Shown here: positions 8,318 through 15,599 of the stretch, piece by piece
Layout: each line of letters begins with the position of its first letter
How positions within the stretch are numbered: position 1 is the first letter of the stretch
Source of the DNA: Ignavibacteriales bacterium
Lineage (GTDB): Bacteria; Bacteroidota; Ignavibacteria; Ignavibacteriales; Ignavibacteriaceae
Length of the DNA: 16,416 nt
Assembly: GCA_020061995.1 (NCBI GenBank)
Contig: JAGUXE010000008.1
Coordinates: 1 to 16,416, forward strand
Reading direction: 5' to 3'
Made by a program: the position numbers and the translations under genes
The notes under the pieces: model-generated
The model's database searches: none
Told to the model about the DNA's origin: nothing
What the model saw: only the letters and a program-made list of their open reading frames with translations

Positions 8318-10516
8318 TTAACGCATTAGTAACATCTTTTTAGTTTCAATAAAATTGCTTGCCCTTAATTGATAAAAATATATTCCACTTGAAAGATTTG
8401 AAGCATCAAAATTAATATTGTAATCGCCTTGATTTTTGTATTCGTTAACCAACTCTTTGACTTCTTTTCCAAGACAATCAAATATTTTTATTACAACATA
8501 ACTTGATTTGGGGATTTGAAAATTTATTGTAGTTGTTGGATTAAAAGGATTAGGATAATTTTGGTAAAGGTTAAAATCAGTTGGGAAAATGTTATTAATA
8601 TTATCTTCAACTGAAACTATACCTCCTTCTTTATAAACTGCAAGCCCATTTCTATTGGTTCCAATCCATTTATTTCCACGAGCATCTACAGTAATTGATC
8701 TGATTTTTAAATCTGGGAGTCCAGAATTTGTATAATCAAAAATGTATCCATTTGTCCCATCAAATTTTATCAATCCTTCATCAGCATATATCCACTTATT
8801 TCCATTATTTTCGATTGCGATTAAATACGCATTATTAGAAGGGAACCCGGAATTAGAAGAGTTATAAACTGTCCAGTTCGTATTATCAAATTTTACAAGA
8901 CCATTATTGTAAGTCCCAATCCACTTATTTCCGTTCTCGTCGATGGCGACAGAGGTAATGGTATTATCGGGTAAGCCCGAGTTCGAAGTATTGTAAACAG
9001 TCCAGTTTGTGCCGTCAAATTTTGCCAAACCACCACTCCCACTATCGTTCCATGCTGATGATGTTCCAAGCCATAAAATATTATTTCCATCAATCGTAAT
9101 AGAATTAATATTATTACTTGGTAAACCAGAATTCCAAGTAAAATAATGAGTCCAGTTTGTGCCGTCAAATTTTGTTAAACCAAAAGTTGTTGTATCATTC
9201 GTTTCAAAGGAATTACAAATCCATTTATTATTATTATTATCAATGGCAACAAACCTAATGTTATTACTCCATAAACCTGAGTTTGACTGATTATAAATTA
9301 TCCAGTTAATGCCGTCGAATTTTGCAAAACCATTACGTGTGGCAATCCATTTGTTGCCACCTTCATCAATTGCAATAGACTCAATGTAATTACTGGTTAA
9401 ACCAGAGTTTGAAATATTATATATAATCCAGTTTGTCCCGTCAAATTTTCCTAGCCCAGTATAAGTTCCAATCCACTTATTGCTGTTTGCATCAATTGCG
9501 ATTGACTTAATATATGTTCCTGGTAATTCGGAATTATTGATTTTATAAGAACTCCAATTACTACCGTCATACTTGATCATTCCACCATCCCAATTTGCAA
9601 TCCATAAATTATTTTCTTTTGTGGCTAATCCTGGAATCACGGAACTTTGCAAACCAGAATTATTGGTATTATATATAGTCCAGTTCGTATTATCAAATTT
9701 TACAAGTCCAAATTCTTCCGTTCCAATCCATTTATTCCCAAATAAATCAATAGTAAAAGATTGAACGTATGCCCAAGGACCTGGGAATCCAGAATTTTGA
9801 CTATTATAAATTATATAATTATTGTTATCAACGAACTTGACTAAATTATAATTACAAGCTAACCATTTAGCACCATTGTTATCTATTACAATTGAACGAA
9901 TATAATAGGCTGCCGAATTAAAACCGTATGCTTCCCAGTTTGTGTTATCAAATTTGACTAATATCTTGTTCTCAGAAAAAACATCACCAGGGGCACAACC
10001 AATCCACTTATTATCATTAGCATCAATCGAAATTGAATTAATTTTGTTATTTGTTAGACCAGAATTTGAAGTGTTATAAATCGTCCAACTATTTCCATCA
10101 AATTTAACTAAACCATCATTAGTTCCTATCCACTTGTTGCCGCTTACATCAATTGCAATAGAATTAACTCTAGATGCAGGCATACCAGAATTTGAATTGT
10201 CATATAGCGTCCAATTCACACCATCAAATTTACTTAAGCCTTTCCAATCAGTTCCTATCCATTTATTACCGCTCTCATCGATTTTAATAGTGTGTACAGA
10301 ATTACCTGGTAAGCCAGAATTGGCACTATTATAAAAAGTTTTTTCTCCGGTTGTTGTATTTATTTTAACTAAACCACTGCCACCAGCCCAGACAAATTCA
10401 CCTTCAACCGCAACTGAAAGAGCTATATTGGAAGTATAATTAATCCACTCTGGATTTTGTGAATGAATTTGGAAAGCTATTAATTGAATCAAGATTATTA
10501 GTAGTAATTTTCTCAT
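8318..10516 (-). CDS. Secreted propeller-repeat protein with T9SS sorting domain
   Basis: A 732-residue exported protein. It has a Sec signal peptide ([20 protein letters not shown]), then about 14 repeats of 40-50 residues of the form [37 protein letters not shown]. These match the Reg_prop / two-component-regulator propeller repeat known from hybrid two-component sensors, where 14 repeats build two seven-bladed propellers. The last 80 residues are a Por/T9SS type A sorting domain ([17 protein letters not shown] ... SGIYFYQL ... KKMLLMR), so the protein should be secreted or surface-attached by the type IX system. There is no kinase or membrane segment, so it is not a sensor itself; a binding or adhesion role is inferred. 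SD AGGAG precedes the ATG. The stop is 3 bases from a GTTAGGC boundary, and another GCCTAAC lies 25 bases upstream of the start. Confidence 0.88.
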   Translation of the reverse strand: MRKLLLIILIQLIAFQIHSQNPEWINYTSNIALSVAVEGEFVWAGGSGLVKINTTTGEKTFYNSANSGLPGNSVHTIKIDESGNKWIGTDWKGLSKFDGVNWTLYDNSNSGMPASRVNSIAIDVSGNKWIGTNDGLVKFDGNSWTIYNTSNSGLTNNKINSISIDANDNKWIGCAPGDVFSENKILVKFDNTNWEAYGFNSAAYYIRSIVIDNNGAKWLACNYNLVKFVDNNNYIIYNSQNSGFPGPWAYVQSFTIDLFGNKWIGTEEFGLVKFDNTNWTIYNTNNSGLQSSVIPGLATKENNLWIANWDGGMIKYDGSNWSSYKINNSELPGTYIKSIAIDANSNKWIGTYTGLGKFDGTNWIIYNISNSGLTSNYIESIAIDEGGNKWIATRNGFAKFDGINWIIYNQSNSGLWSNNIRFVAIDNNNNKWICNSFETNDTTTFGLTKFDGTNWTHYFTWNSGLPSNNINSITIDGNNILWLGTSSAWNDSGSGGLAKFDGTNWTVYNTSNSGLPDNTITSVAIDENGNKWIGTYNNGLVKFDNTNWTVYNSSNSGFPSNNAYLIAIENNGNKWIYADEGLIKFDGTNGYIFDYTNSGLPDLKIRSITVDARGNKWIGTNRNGLAVYKEGGIVSVEDNINNIFPTDFNLYQNYPNPFNPTTTINFQIPKSSYVVIKIFDCLGKEVKELVNEYKNQGDYNINFDASNLSSGIYFYQLRASNFIETKKMLLMR

Positions 10517-10540
10517 ACAGAACTCCTATTTAATTGAACT

Positions 10541-10547
10541 GCCTAAC
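10541..10547. repeat. Isolated GCCTAAC boundary upstream of the propeller gene
   Basis: GCCTAAC here and GTTAGGC at 8308-8314 are inverted copies flanking the propeller gene; with the adjacent bases the match extends to about 10 bases (GTTAGGCAGTT on each side, read inward). The rest of the shared repeat cannot be recognised beyond 10547, so this may be the degraded end of the array. Confidence 0.4.
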
Positions 10548-11020
10548 TAATACTCATACTGCACCGAATTATTTATTTGGGAACGATAAACTGTGTGCAG
10601 TTACAGGACATCATTCCAATTGTTTTTAGTCCTACGGATTTATTCTCCACGAACGTCTGAATTCTTCTTTGTTGAATTTATATTATTTATAACTAATCAC
10701 TTATTGTACTTGATTTATAAATTTTTCTGCATAGCTAATATGAGTATTTGATTTGAGAAGGACTGCTAAATGTTGTTCTACACTGATGTGGAGTATTGAA
10801 GTCGAGTGTGAAATGCTATAACTCAAATTAATGAGTTTTTCATTTGAATGATCAATTTTTAAGAAAGAAAATACCAACACTGTATATTTCCCTTTATGCT
10901 GATTCAAACTTAACTATATAAATATGTAGTTCAAACGAAAAAAATCTTATTTTAAATTGGATTAGTAGTGTAAATCGGTAGAGTAATTTTGTGTGTTTAA
11001 TGTGAAGAGAGATAAAACAA

Positions 11021-11207
11021 AAGAGCTGTTCACCGCGGCGAATCATTTCAGCATTTGTCCACAAGAAGGGAGATCCCGAAACGAGTTCGGGATGACATGT
11101 ATGGAGAAAATGTCATGCTGTTCGCTGCGGCGAATCATTTCAGCATCTAAATATTTTGGGGAAACAGATTCTGAAACAATTCACCCTGGCGAACAGAATG
11201 ACAAGTA
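11021..11207. repeat. REP-like cluster of palindromic repeats
   Basis: Two 30-base copies, 28 of 30 identical, lie at 11025-11054 and 11117-11146 (each starts GCTGTTC and ends ATTTCAGCAT, with inner TTCRC...GCGAA and outer GCTG...CAGC arms). Between them is a perfect 8-bp hairpin, ATCCCGAA (11073-11080) with TTCGGGAT (11086-11093). A third degenerate unit, TTCACCCTGGCGAA, lies near 11180-11200, followed by AGAATGACA. This is the pattern of dispersed extragenic palindromes (GTCATGCTG...CAGCAT type) seen in many environmental bacterial genomes. Confidence 0.65.
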
Positions 11208-11545
11208 GTCTTTTTTTTATATCTTCTGCGCAAGGTCAGTAATGAAGATGACATAAAGTTAAACATTTGACTTTTTATGTTAAAGCCTTCAAAAGACTCC
11301 TGAACCACAAAATCAATCGACTTACAAATCAAAACAATTTTAGTTGAGTATTATCTACAGCATTTCAATGATGTTGAACATTATTATCACATCATCTCTT
11401 TAGGTTTCAGGTTTTTTAGTCAGTGGAGTGTTGCTAACGTCGGTAAATTAATTGTAAGGAAAATTGCTGAATGGAAAGTTACAATTTTTGTTGCAAAAAT
11501 ATGTTAAATATTGATATTGACATTGCTTTAGTGAATGCTTAAACT

Positions 11546-11576
11546 TCGATGGGTAATGTGCAAGATTACCCATCGA
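11546..11576 (-). terminator. Terminator-like hairpin after the small basic-tailed gene
   Basis: A perfect 12-bp stem (TCGATGGGTAAT at 11546-11557 with ATTACCCATCGA at 11565-11576), loop 7 bases. It lies 16 bases beyond the stop of the 11593-11979 gene on the minus strand. The tract after it (AGTTTAAG) is only weakly T-rich, so termination may be partial. Confidence 0.6.
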
Positions 11577-11592
11577 GTCAACGTTATTCGGA

Positions 11593-11979
11593 TTAACTTC
11601 CGGATGTTGTTTCAGGCGGGACAGCTGATTTTGTTTTTTTTACCCTTTTCTTTCTAGGTTTTGAGGGTAAAATCCCATATTCCATCAGCTTCCTGCTTTT
11701 TCTTCCGTACTTACCTTGTAATAAAAGCTGCCACTTAATGAGATTATCATTAATCTCATCCTTAACAACTTTGTATTCGTTATGAATAAGCCGCGCATTT
11801 TTGATTGCCTCGGAAAACTCATTACGTTTATCGGTAATTTGTGTCCTATAATCCTGAATCATACTTGTCTGTATGCCTGCAGAGACAATAGGATCGGAAG
11901 AGTTTTTTACGACTCCGTCTTCCAAATTACGGAGTTTCTCTAGCAGTTCAGAAAACTGCCTGATTACGTGGTGTGACAT
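11593..11979 (-). CDS. Small helical protein with basic C-terminal tail
   Basis: A 128-residue protein without a function I can name. Residues 1-85 are strongly helical and probably form a coiled coil (RQFSELLEKLRNLEDGVVKN ... KRNEFSEAIKNARLIHNEYKVVKDEIND). Then comes LLQGKYGRKSRKLMEYGILPSKPRKKRVKKTKSA, a YGxxSxxLxxxGxxPxKP-type signature with a very basic tail. I have seen this ending in other hypothetical proteins of Bacteroidota, so it is probably a conserved family; nucleic-acid binding is an inference from the charge. ATG at 11979 is preferred because AGGAG (11989-11985) sits 5 bases before it; the GTG at 11985 overlaps that site. The gene has a structured leader upstream and a hairpin downstream and is probably monocistronic. 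Confidence 0.65.
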   Translation of the reverse strand: MSHHVIRQFSELLEKLRNLEDGVVKNSSDPIVSAGIQTSMIQDYRTQITDKRNEFSEAIKNARLIHNEYKVVKDEINDNLIKWQLLLQGKYGRKSRKLMEYGILPSKPRKKRVKKTKSAVPPETTSGS

Positions 11980-12074
11980 GGTCACTCCTGCATTTTGTTT
12001 TTGATTATGTTATTTAAATTCCCCGTTTGGGGAAACTCTATTAAACTTACTTCCGGCTCCGGGTGGGAAGTAAG
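11980..12074 (-). promoter_or_regulatory. Structured leader with two hairpins and SD
   Basis: Read on the minus strand: a 9-bp perfect stem (CTTACTTCC at 12074-12066 with GGAAGTAAG at 12054-12046, 11-base GC-rich loop), then a second hairpin TTCCCC / GGGGAA (12034-12029 with 12024-12019, 4-base loop), then AGGAG at 11989-11985 and the ATG at 11979. Neither hairpin is followed by a T-run, so a folded 5' leader is more likely than a terminator. I recognise no known riboswitch class. Confidence 0.45.
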
Positions 12075-12112
12075 GTTCATTCATTTCAAGGAACAGTCTA
12101 ATGTTTACGGAA

Positions 12113-12120
12113 CAAATATA
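12113..12120 (-). promoter_or_regulatory. Possible -7 promoter element for the small gene
   Basis: TATATTTG on the minus strand fits TAnnTTTG. A TTG lies 21 bases further upstream, slightly beyond the usual 19, inside ACTTGTTTC. Transcription from here would give a leader of about 125 bases containing the two hairpins. Confidence 0.4.
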
Positions 12121-12350
12121 ATCGGATCTGTTGAGTAGAAACAAGTTACTTTTTGTCAATGGAAAATGTTCTTAAAAATAAAGTGCAATTCTTAAATAAA
12201 TCTCAAAATCATTAACTCAAGTATAATATGAGAATGTCTGATTTTCAATTAATTTGCCCGCCTGAAATTTGATAAATATGAAAAAAAAATGTAGAAGTGC
12301 AAAAAGAGCTTAAAAATGAAAGATTTTTCGTGATAGGGGAGTTTGTTCTG

Positions 12351-12510
12351 TTAAAAAAGCAGTTTTAAAGTTAAAAATTGAATTTTAAACGTAAAAATTC
12401 AATTTTTAAGTTATAAGCCGGAATTTTAGTCTAAAAATCCAATCTCCAAATTATAAATCCGATTTTTAAAATAAAAAATGACTTTTGAACTTTAAATTCA
12501 GTTGATCTTT
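12351..12510. repeat. AT-rich tandem repeat with exact 20-bp period
   Basis: Eight consecutive degenerate 20-base units begin at 12351, 12371, 12391, 12411, 12431, 12451, 12471 and 12491. Typical units are TTAAAAATTGAATTTTAAAC (12371) and GTAAAAATTCAATTTTTAAG (12391). Each has an A-run near position 3-7 and, 10 bases later, a T-run near 13-17, and most units are close to palindromic. An unphased relative may start at 12310. Runs of A or T spaced by 10 bases predict intrinsically curved DNA. A 20-base period is not a codon multiple, so this is not coding. The surrounding gene-free space (11986-12646) otherwise holds only the leader and promoter described for the small gene. Confidence 0.75.
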
Positions 12511-12646
12511 TTACAACCTTATTATTTATTCGCTCCATAGGGTTTACACATGATTAAATTGGGAGTGAAAATTTTTAAATTGAACGCCTTCCACCGTCAT
12601 ATCGTTAACACTCTCATGATCATGTCAATTAGCATATTAAGTCAAG

Positions 12647-14137
12647 CTACTCAGTGGTATTCAGTTTTATCATTATTTCCCTAAAACTTGCAAGACCGGC
12701 TTCTAGGTTTTCTATAATGTCTGCCGCCAAAATATCCGGGTCAGGTAAATTGTCCAGATCAGCTAACGATTTATCTTTGAGCCATGAAATGTCCAAGCTT
12801 GTTTTGTCTCTTGTGATAATTTCATCATAAGTATATTTTCTCCATCGTCCTTCCGGATTTGTTTCTGCATTAAAAGTTTCTTTTCTCTTATGCCGGTTGG
12901 ATGGATTGTAACAAGATATAAAATCTCTTAAGTCGTCGATTCTTAACGGATTCTTCTTTAGCGTATGATGAATGTTAGTCCGGTAATCATAAACCCAGAT
13001 TTCTTTTGTCCATGGATTTTTACTTGCCGGTTTGTTATCGAAGAAAATTACATTTGCTTTAACTCCCTGTGCATAGAAGATTCCTGTCGGTAAACGAAGA
13101 ATTGTATGTAAGTCGGTTGTTTCCAAGAGTTTTTTACGAACTGTTTCTCCTGCGCCCCCTTCAAACAAAACATTATCAGGTACAACAACAGCGGCTAAGC
13201 CTGTTGTTTTTAACATACTTCGGATGTGTTGAACAAAATTTAATTGCTTGTTGCTTGTGGTCGCCCAAAAGTCCTGACGATTGTAAGTTAAATCGTCTTT
13301 CTCTTGTTCCCCTTCGTCGTTAGTAAAAGTCTGACTGCTCTTTTTACCGAACGGTGGATTTGCCAAAACATAATCATAAGTAATTGGTGATGCGGCGATC
13401 AAAGCATCTGCCGGAGAAATAAAATTATCGCTGTCAATGTCTCCTATGTTGTGCAAAAACATATTCATCAATGCCAAACGTCTTGTACCGGCAACTATTT
13501 CATTTCCGAAGAAGGTTTTTAGTTTTATAAACTTATTCTGTTCTTTGTCCAATTTATTATGGGTAACTAAATAATCATAGGCTGCTAAAAAGAAACCGCC
13601 CGTACCGCAAGAGGGGTCCGCAATGGTTTTCATCGGTTGAGGCTGAATACATTCTACCATTGCTCTAATCAACGGGCGTGGAGTAAAATATTGGCCTGCC
13701 CCGCTTTTTACATCTTGCGCATTTTGTTCTAAAAGTTTTTCATAAATATCCCCTTTTACATCTGCGCCCATCACCAACCATTGTTCGCTATCGATCATAT
13801 CAATAATTTTAGCCAGCATAGCCGGGTCTTGAATTTTGTTCTGACTCTTCGCAAAGATTTGCCCTAAAATTCCTTTTTGTGTACTTAGTTCGCGCAGCAA
13901 AATAGAGTAGTGCAATTCTAACTCTGCACCTTTTAGAGCGGTTAAACTTTCCCAATTGAATTCTTTGGGAATATTTAGTTTCCGGTTATGCGGCGGTTTG
14001 CTGTACTCATCTGCCATTTTTAGGAAGAGCAAATAGGTGAGTTGCTCTAAGTAATCTCCGTAACCTACTCCTACATCACGAAGCGGATTACAGAAACTCC
14101 AAACTTTACTTACTATACTTGATGTGTTGTTGCTCAT
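12647..14137 (-). CDS. hsdM: Type I restriction-modification methyltransferase subunit HsdM
   Basis: A 496-residue N6-adenine DNA methyltransferase that with HsdS forms the type I modification enzyme, transferring methyl groups from S-adenosylmethionine. Order: HsdM N-terminal helical domain (residues 1-140, with WSFCNPLRDVGVGYGDYLEQLTYLLFLKMADE), QYFTPR (149-154), the AdoMet-binding motif ADPSCGTGGFF (173-183) and catalytic NPPFG (260-264). All key motifs are intact and the length is normal. The ATG lies 1 base after the TAG of the antitoxin gene, so translation is almost certainly coupled. Unusually, hsdM follows hsdS and is separated from it by a toxin-antitoxin pair. No hsdR is in the window. 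The gene-free DNA downstream has no clear terminator. Confidence 0.95.
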   Translation of the reverse strand: MSNNTSSIVSKVWSFCNPLRDVGVGYGDYLEQLTYLLFLKMADEYSKPPHNRKLNIPKEFNWESLTALKGAELELHYSILLRELSTQKGILGQIFAKSQNKIQDPAMLAKIIDMIDSEQWLVMGADVKGDIYEKLLEQNAQDVKSGAGQYFTPRPLIRAMVECIQPQPMKTIADPSCGTGGFFLAAYDYLVTHNKLDKEQNKFIKLKTFFGNEIVAGTRRLALMNMFLHNIGDIDSDNFISPADALIAASPITYDYVLANPPFGKKSSQTFTNDEGEQEKDDLTYNRQDFWATTSNKQLNFVQHIRSMLKTTGLAAVVVPDNVLFEGGAGETVRKKLLETTDLHTILRLPTGIFYAQGVKANVIFFDNKPASKNPWTKEIWVYDYRTNIHHTLKKNPLRIDDLRDFISCYNPSNRHKRKETFNAETNPEGRWRKYTYDEIITRDKTSLDISWLKDKSLADLDNLPDPDILAADIIENLEAGLASFREIMIKLNTTE

Positions 14138-14138
14138 T

Positions 14139-15143
14139 CTATATTTGACTCAATTCAAATGCATATTCGTAACTGATTACACTTTTGCCTTTTTCGTTTT
14201 TTTTCCAGGCTTCTTCCAAATGACTTAACTCTATAATGTCATTGGTGCTCGTGGACTTAAATAGAGTTGCTACTTTTTCTAAAACTTCTAATTCGTTTTC
14301 CGAAAATAAATCAGCATTAAACGGTCTTTCTTTTCTTGCTTTGAATTGTTCACCTGTATAACCATTTGAAAATTCTGTGGTGCAAATATCTATTACATCT
14401 TTATTGGCTAAATATTCAAAAATGCTTTGAAAATTATTCGGAACCGGACCCATATCTATGGCTTTATATCTTACACCACTTATCGAAAAACAACTTAGTT
14501 TGAACATTAAAAAATCGGCATAAAATAACAACTTGTTCATTTTAGTTTTGAATGGCTGAACTTTTTCTGAAAAATAGACAATCATTTCAGTAAACTTTTC
14601 GAAGTTTGGATTTCTGTATCCGGAAAAAATATCTGCTAAATGATAGCCCATTAAATATTCTTTGAAATTCAAATTGAAAATATTTCGTTTTCTTTCATCT
14701 ACCAACAATTGTGCTTTTTGAATATACTTTGTTTTTGATTTGTCTGATAAAGTGCCACATAATTCCACCATATCAATGAATTTCTTAGGATCGTCAACAA
14801 TCTGAATTAATTTACCATTTGCTATACTTGGCATCTCACCTGCTTCGTATTTCCTATAACTGTTAATACCAAAACCTAAAATTTCAGACATCTTCGCAGC
14901 AGACAAACCATACTTATCTCGAATTTTAATGATTTCATCAGGAAACGGTATATTGAATCTATCCCGGTATTGGTTATATACCTGATTCATATTCACTTCA
15001 TCTAATGTAGTTGTGGTAAATTGTTCTCCGCTATCCTCGCATTTGTAATAATGAAAAACAATTTGAAATGTTTCTTTTCTGAAATCGATTGACCTTTTTT
15101 CTTTGGTCAATTTCATTTCTTTACCGGTGATTGGACTTTTCAT
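14139..15143 (-). CDS. MqsA-like antitoxin with Panacea (DUF4065) domain
   Basis: A 334-residue antitoxin of fused architecture. Residues 1-60 resemble the MqsA/YgiT zinc-ribbon domain (MKSPITGKEMKL ... YYKCEDSGEQF). Residues 67-105 are an Xre-type helix-turn-helix (EIIKIRDKYGLSAAKMSEIL, then FGINSYRKYEAGEMPS). About 165-320 is a Panacea/SocA domain (KMNKLLFYADF, then MGPVPNNFQSIFEYL). Panacea domains neutralise many unrelated toxins, and HTH domains autoregulate such operons; both are established. The zinc cysteines of MqsA are mostly gone: the first CPxC-type pair is SPIT and only Cys35 of the second remains. The gene starts 7 bases after the toxin stop, with AAGG inside the toxin's last codons, and ends 1 base before hsdM. 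Confidence 0.82.
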   Translation of the reverse strand: MKSPITGKEMKLTKEKRSIDFRKETFQIVFHYYKCEDSGEQFTTTTLDEVNMNQVYNQYRDRFNIPFPDEIIKIRDKYGLSAAKMSEILGFGINSYRKYEAGEMPSIANGKLIQIVDDPKKFIDMVELCGTLSDKSKTKYIQKAQLLVDERKRNIFNLNFKEYLMGYHLADIFSGYRNPNFEKFTEMIVYFSEKVQPFKTKMNKLLFYADFLMFKLSCFSISGVRYKAIDMGPVPNNFQSIFEYLANKDVIDICTTEFSNGYTGEQFKARKERPFNADLFSENELEVLEKVATLFKSTSTNDIIELSHLEEAWKKNEKGKSVISYEYAFELSQI

Positions 15144-15150
15144 ATTTTTT

Positions 15151-15498
15151 TTACCTTAATGGAAATTGCATTTTGTGTTGTGCCAAATGAAAGGAGATAC
15201 AAACAACGCTGTTGCTCATTACACCCATAGTAATTTTTATATACACTTTCTTTTTCTTTATGGTTTTACCAAACACCCACATATTAGCACTTCCATATAA
15301 TTTGTCTTCGATAGGACCTTCGCTATAATCTTTTGTTTCAAGTTCTTCCAGTATGGCTTTTCGTTCAATTGGAAGAAGTTCTAATTCTATTAAGGCTTGG
15401 GCGTTTTTCCCTCTGTCGTCACGAAAAAGTACATCCCAAAGCTTCATCTTTACTTTGAAGTCTTTTAAAAAGGATTCGACATCTGTTTCAGTAATCAT
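15151..15498 (-). CDS. MqsR-like toxin
   Basis: A 115-residue protein in the toxin position directly upstream of the MqsA-like/Panacea antitoxin. The C-terminal half (KDYSEGPIEDKLYGSANMWV, then FGKTIKKKKVYIKITM, VVCISFHLAQ) follows the pattern of MqsR, a RelE-fold mRNA interferase whose E. coli form has SDFYKSM...W...GQVYLKITV...VLIVSFKEK. If correct, it cleaves mRNA when free of antitoxin. Upstream are a TAnnTTTG promoter and a palindrome. The start ATG at 15498 gives a very short leader. The match is by eye, from pattern and context, so a different RelE/HigB-like toxin remains possible. Confidence 0.65.
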   Translation of the reverse strand: MITETDVESFLKDFKVKMKLWDVLFRDDRGKNAQALIELELLPIERKAILEELETKDYSEGPIEDKLYGSANMWVFGKTIKKKKVYIKITMGVMSNSVVCISFHLAQHKMQFPLR

Positions 15499-15515
15499 AC
15501 ATTTATTTGTTGCTG

Positions 15516-15544
15516 CAAAGATACAGCTTTTTTTAATAATACAA
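15516..15544 (-). promoter_or_regulatory. Bacteroidota-type promoter of the toxin-antitoxin-hsdM unit
   Basis: On the minus strand TTG (15544-15542) is followed after 18 bases by TATCTTTG (15523-15516), fitting the Bacteroidota consensus TTTG-N19-TAnnTTTG. Transcription should start about 10 bases before the toxin ATG. This makes the toxin, antitoxin and hsdM a unit separable from hsdS. Confidence 0.65.
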
Positions 15545-15556
15545 CTATGAAGTTGT
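15541..15556. promoter_or_regulatory. Palindrome overlapping the promoter, candidate antitoxin operator
   Basis: ACAACT (15541-15546) and AGTTGT (15551-15556) are perfect inverted arms around 4 bases. The palindrome covers the -33 TTG of the promoter, which is where an HTH antitoxin would bind to repress its own operon. That role is inferred from position. Confidence 0.5.
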
Positions 15557-15599
15557 TAATAATTTATATTTATTGAAAAATGCAACTTTAAAGTGTTAC

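Larger units (their letters stand above)
10548..11592. other. Long gene-poor stretch
   Basis: I see no supportable gene in these 1045 bases. A 68-codon minus-strand frame at 10701-10907 starts with TTG, has no ribosome-binding site and resembles nothing I know. The only structured parts are a REP-like palindrome cluster (11021-11207) and a terminator-like hairpin at 11546-11576. The rest is AT-rich without clear repeats. Confidence 0.6.

Noticed and set aside
8893..9168. 91-codon minus-strand frame inside the propeller gene
   Set aside because: It is an out-of-frame reading of the same internally repeated DNA.
10701..10907. 68-codon minus-strand frame in the gene-poor stretch
   Set aside because: TTG start, no ribosome-binding site, stop codon shortly upstream, no known motif. 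It may be a decayed gene, but nothing supports it.
10993..11332. Short frames on both strands over the palindrome cluster
   Set aside because: They are made of the repeated palindromic DNA itself and contain no protein-like pattern.
12019..12074. Terminator for the restriction locus
   Set aside because: The hairpins are nearly 600 bases past the hsdM stop and lack a following T-run; they sit just upstream of another gene's start and fit a leader better.
12351..12510. CRISPR array or plasmid iterons
   Set aside because: The 20-base units are contiguous with no unique spacers, so not CRISPR; no replication initiator gene is nearby, so iterons are not supported.
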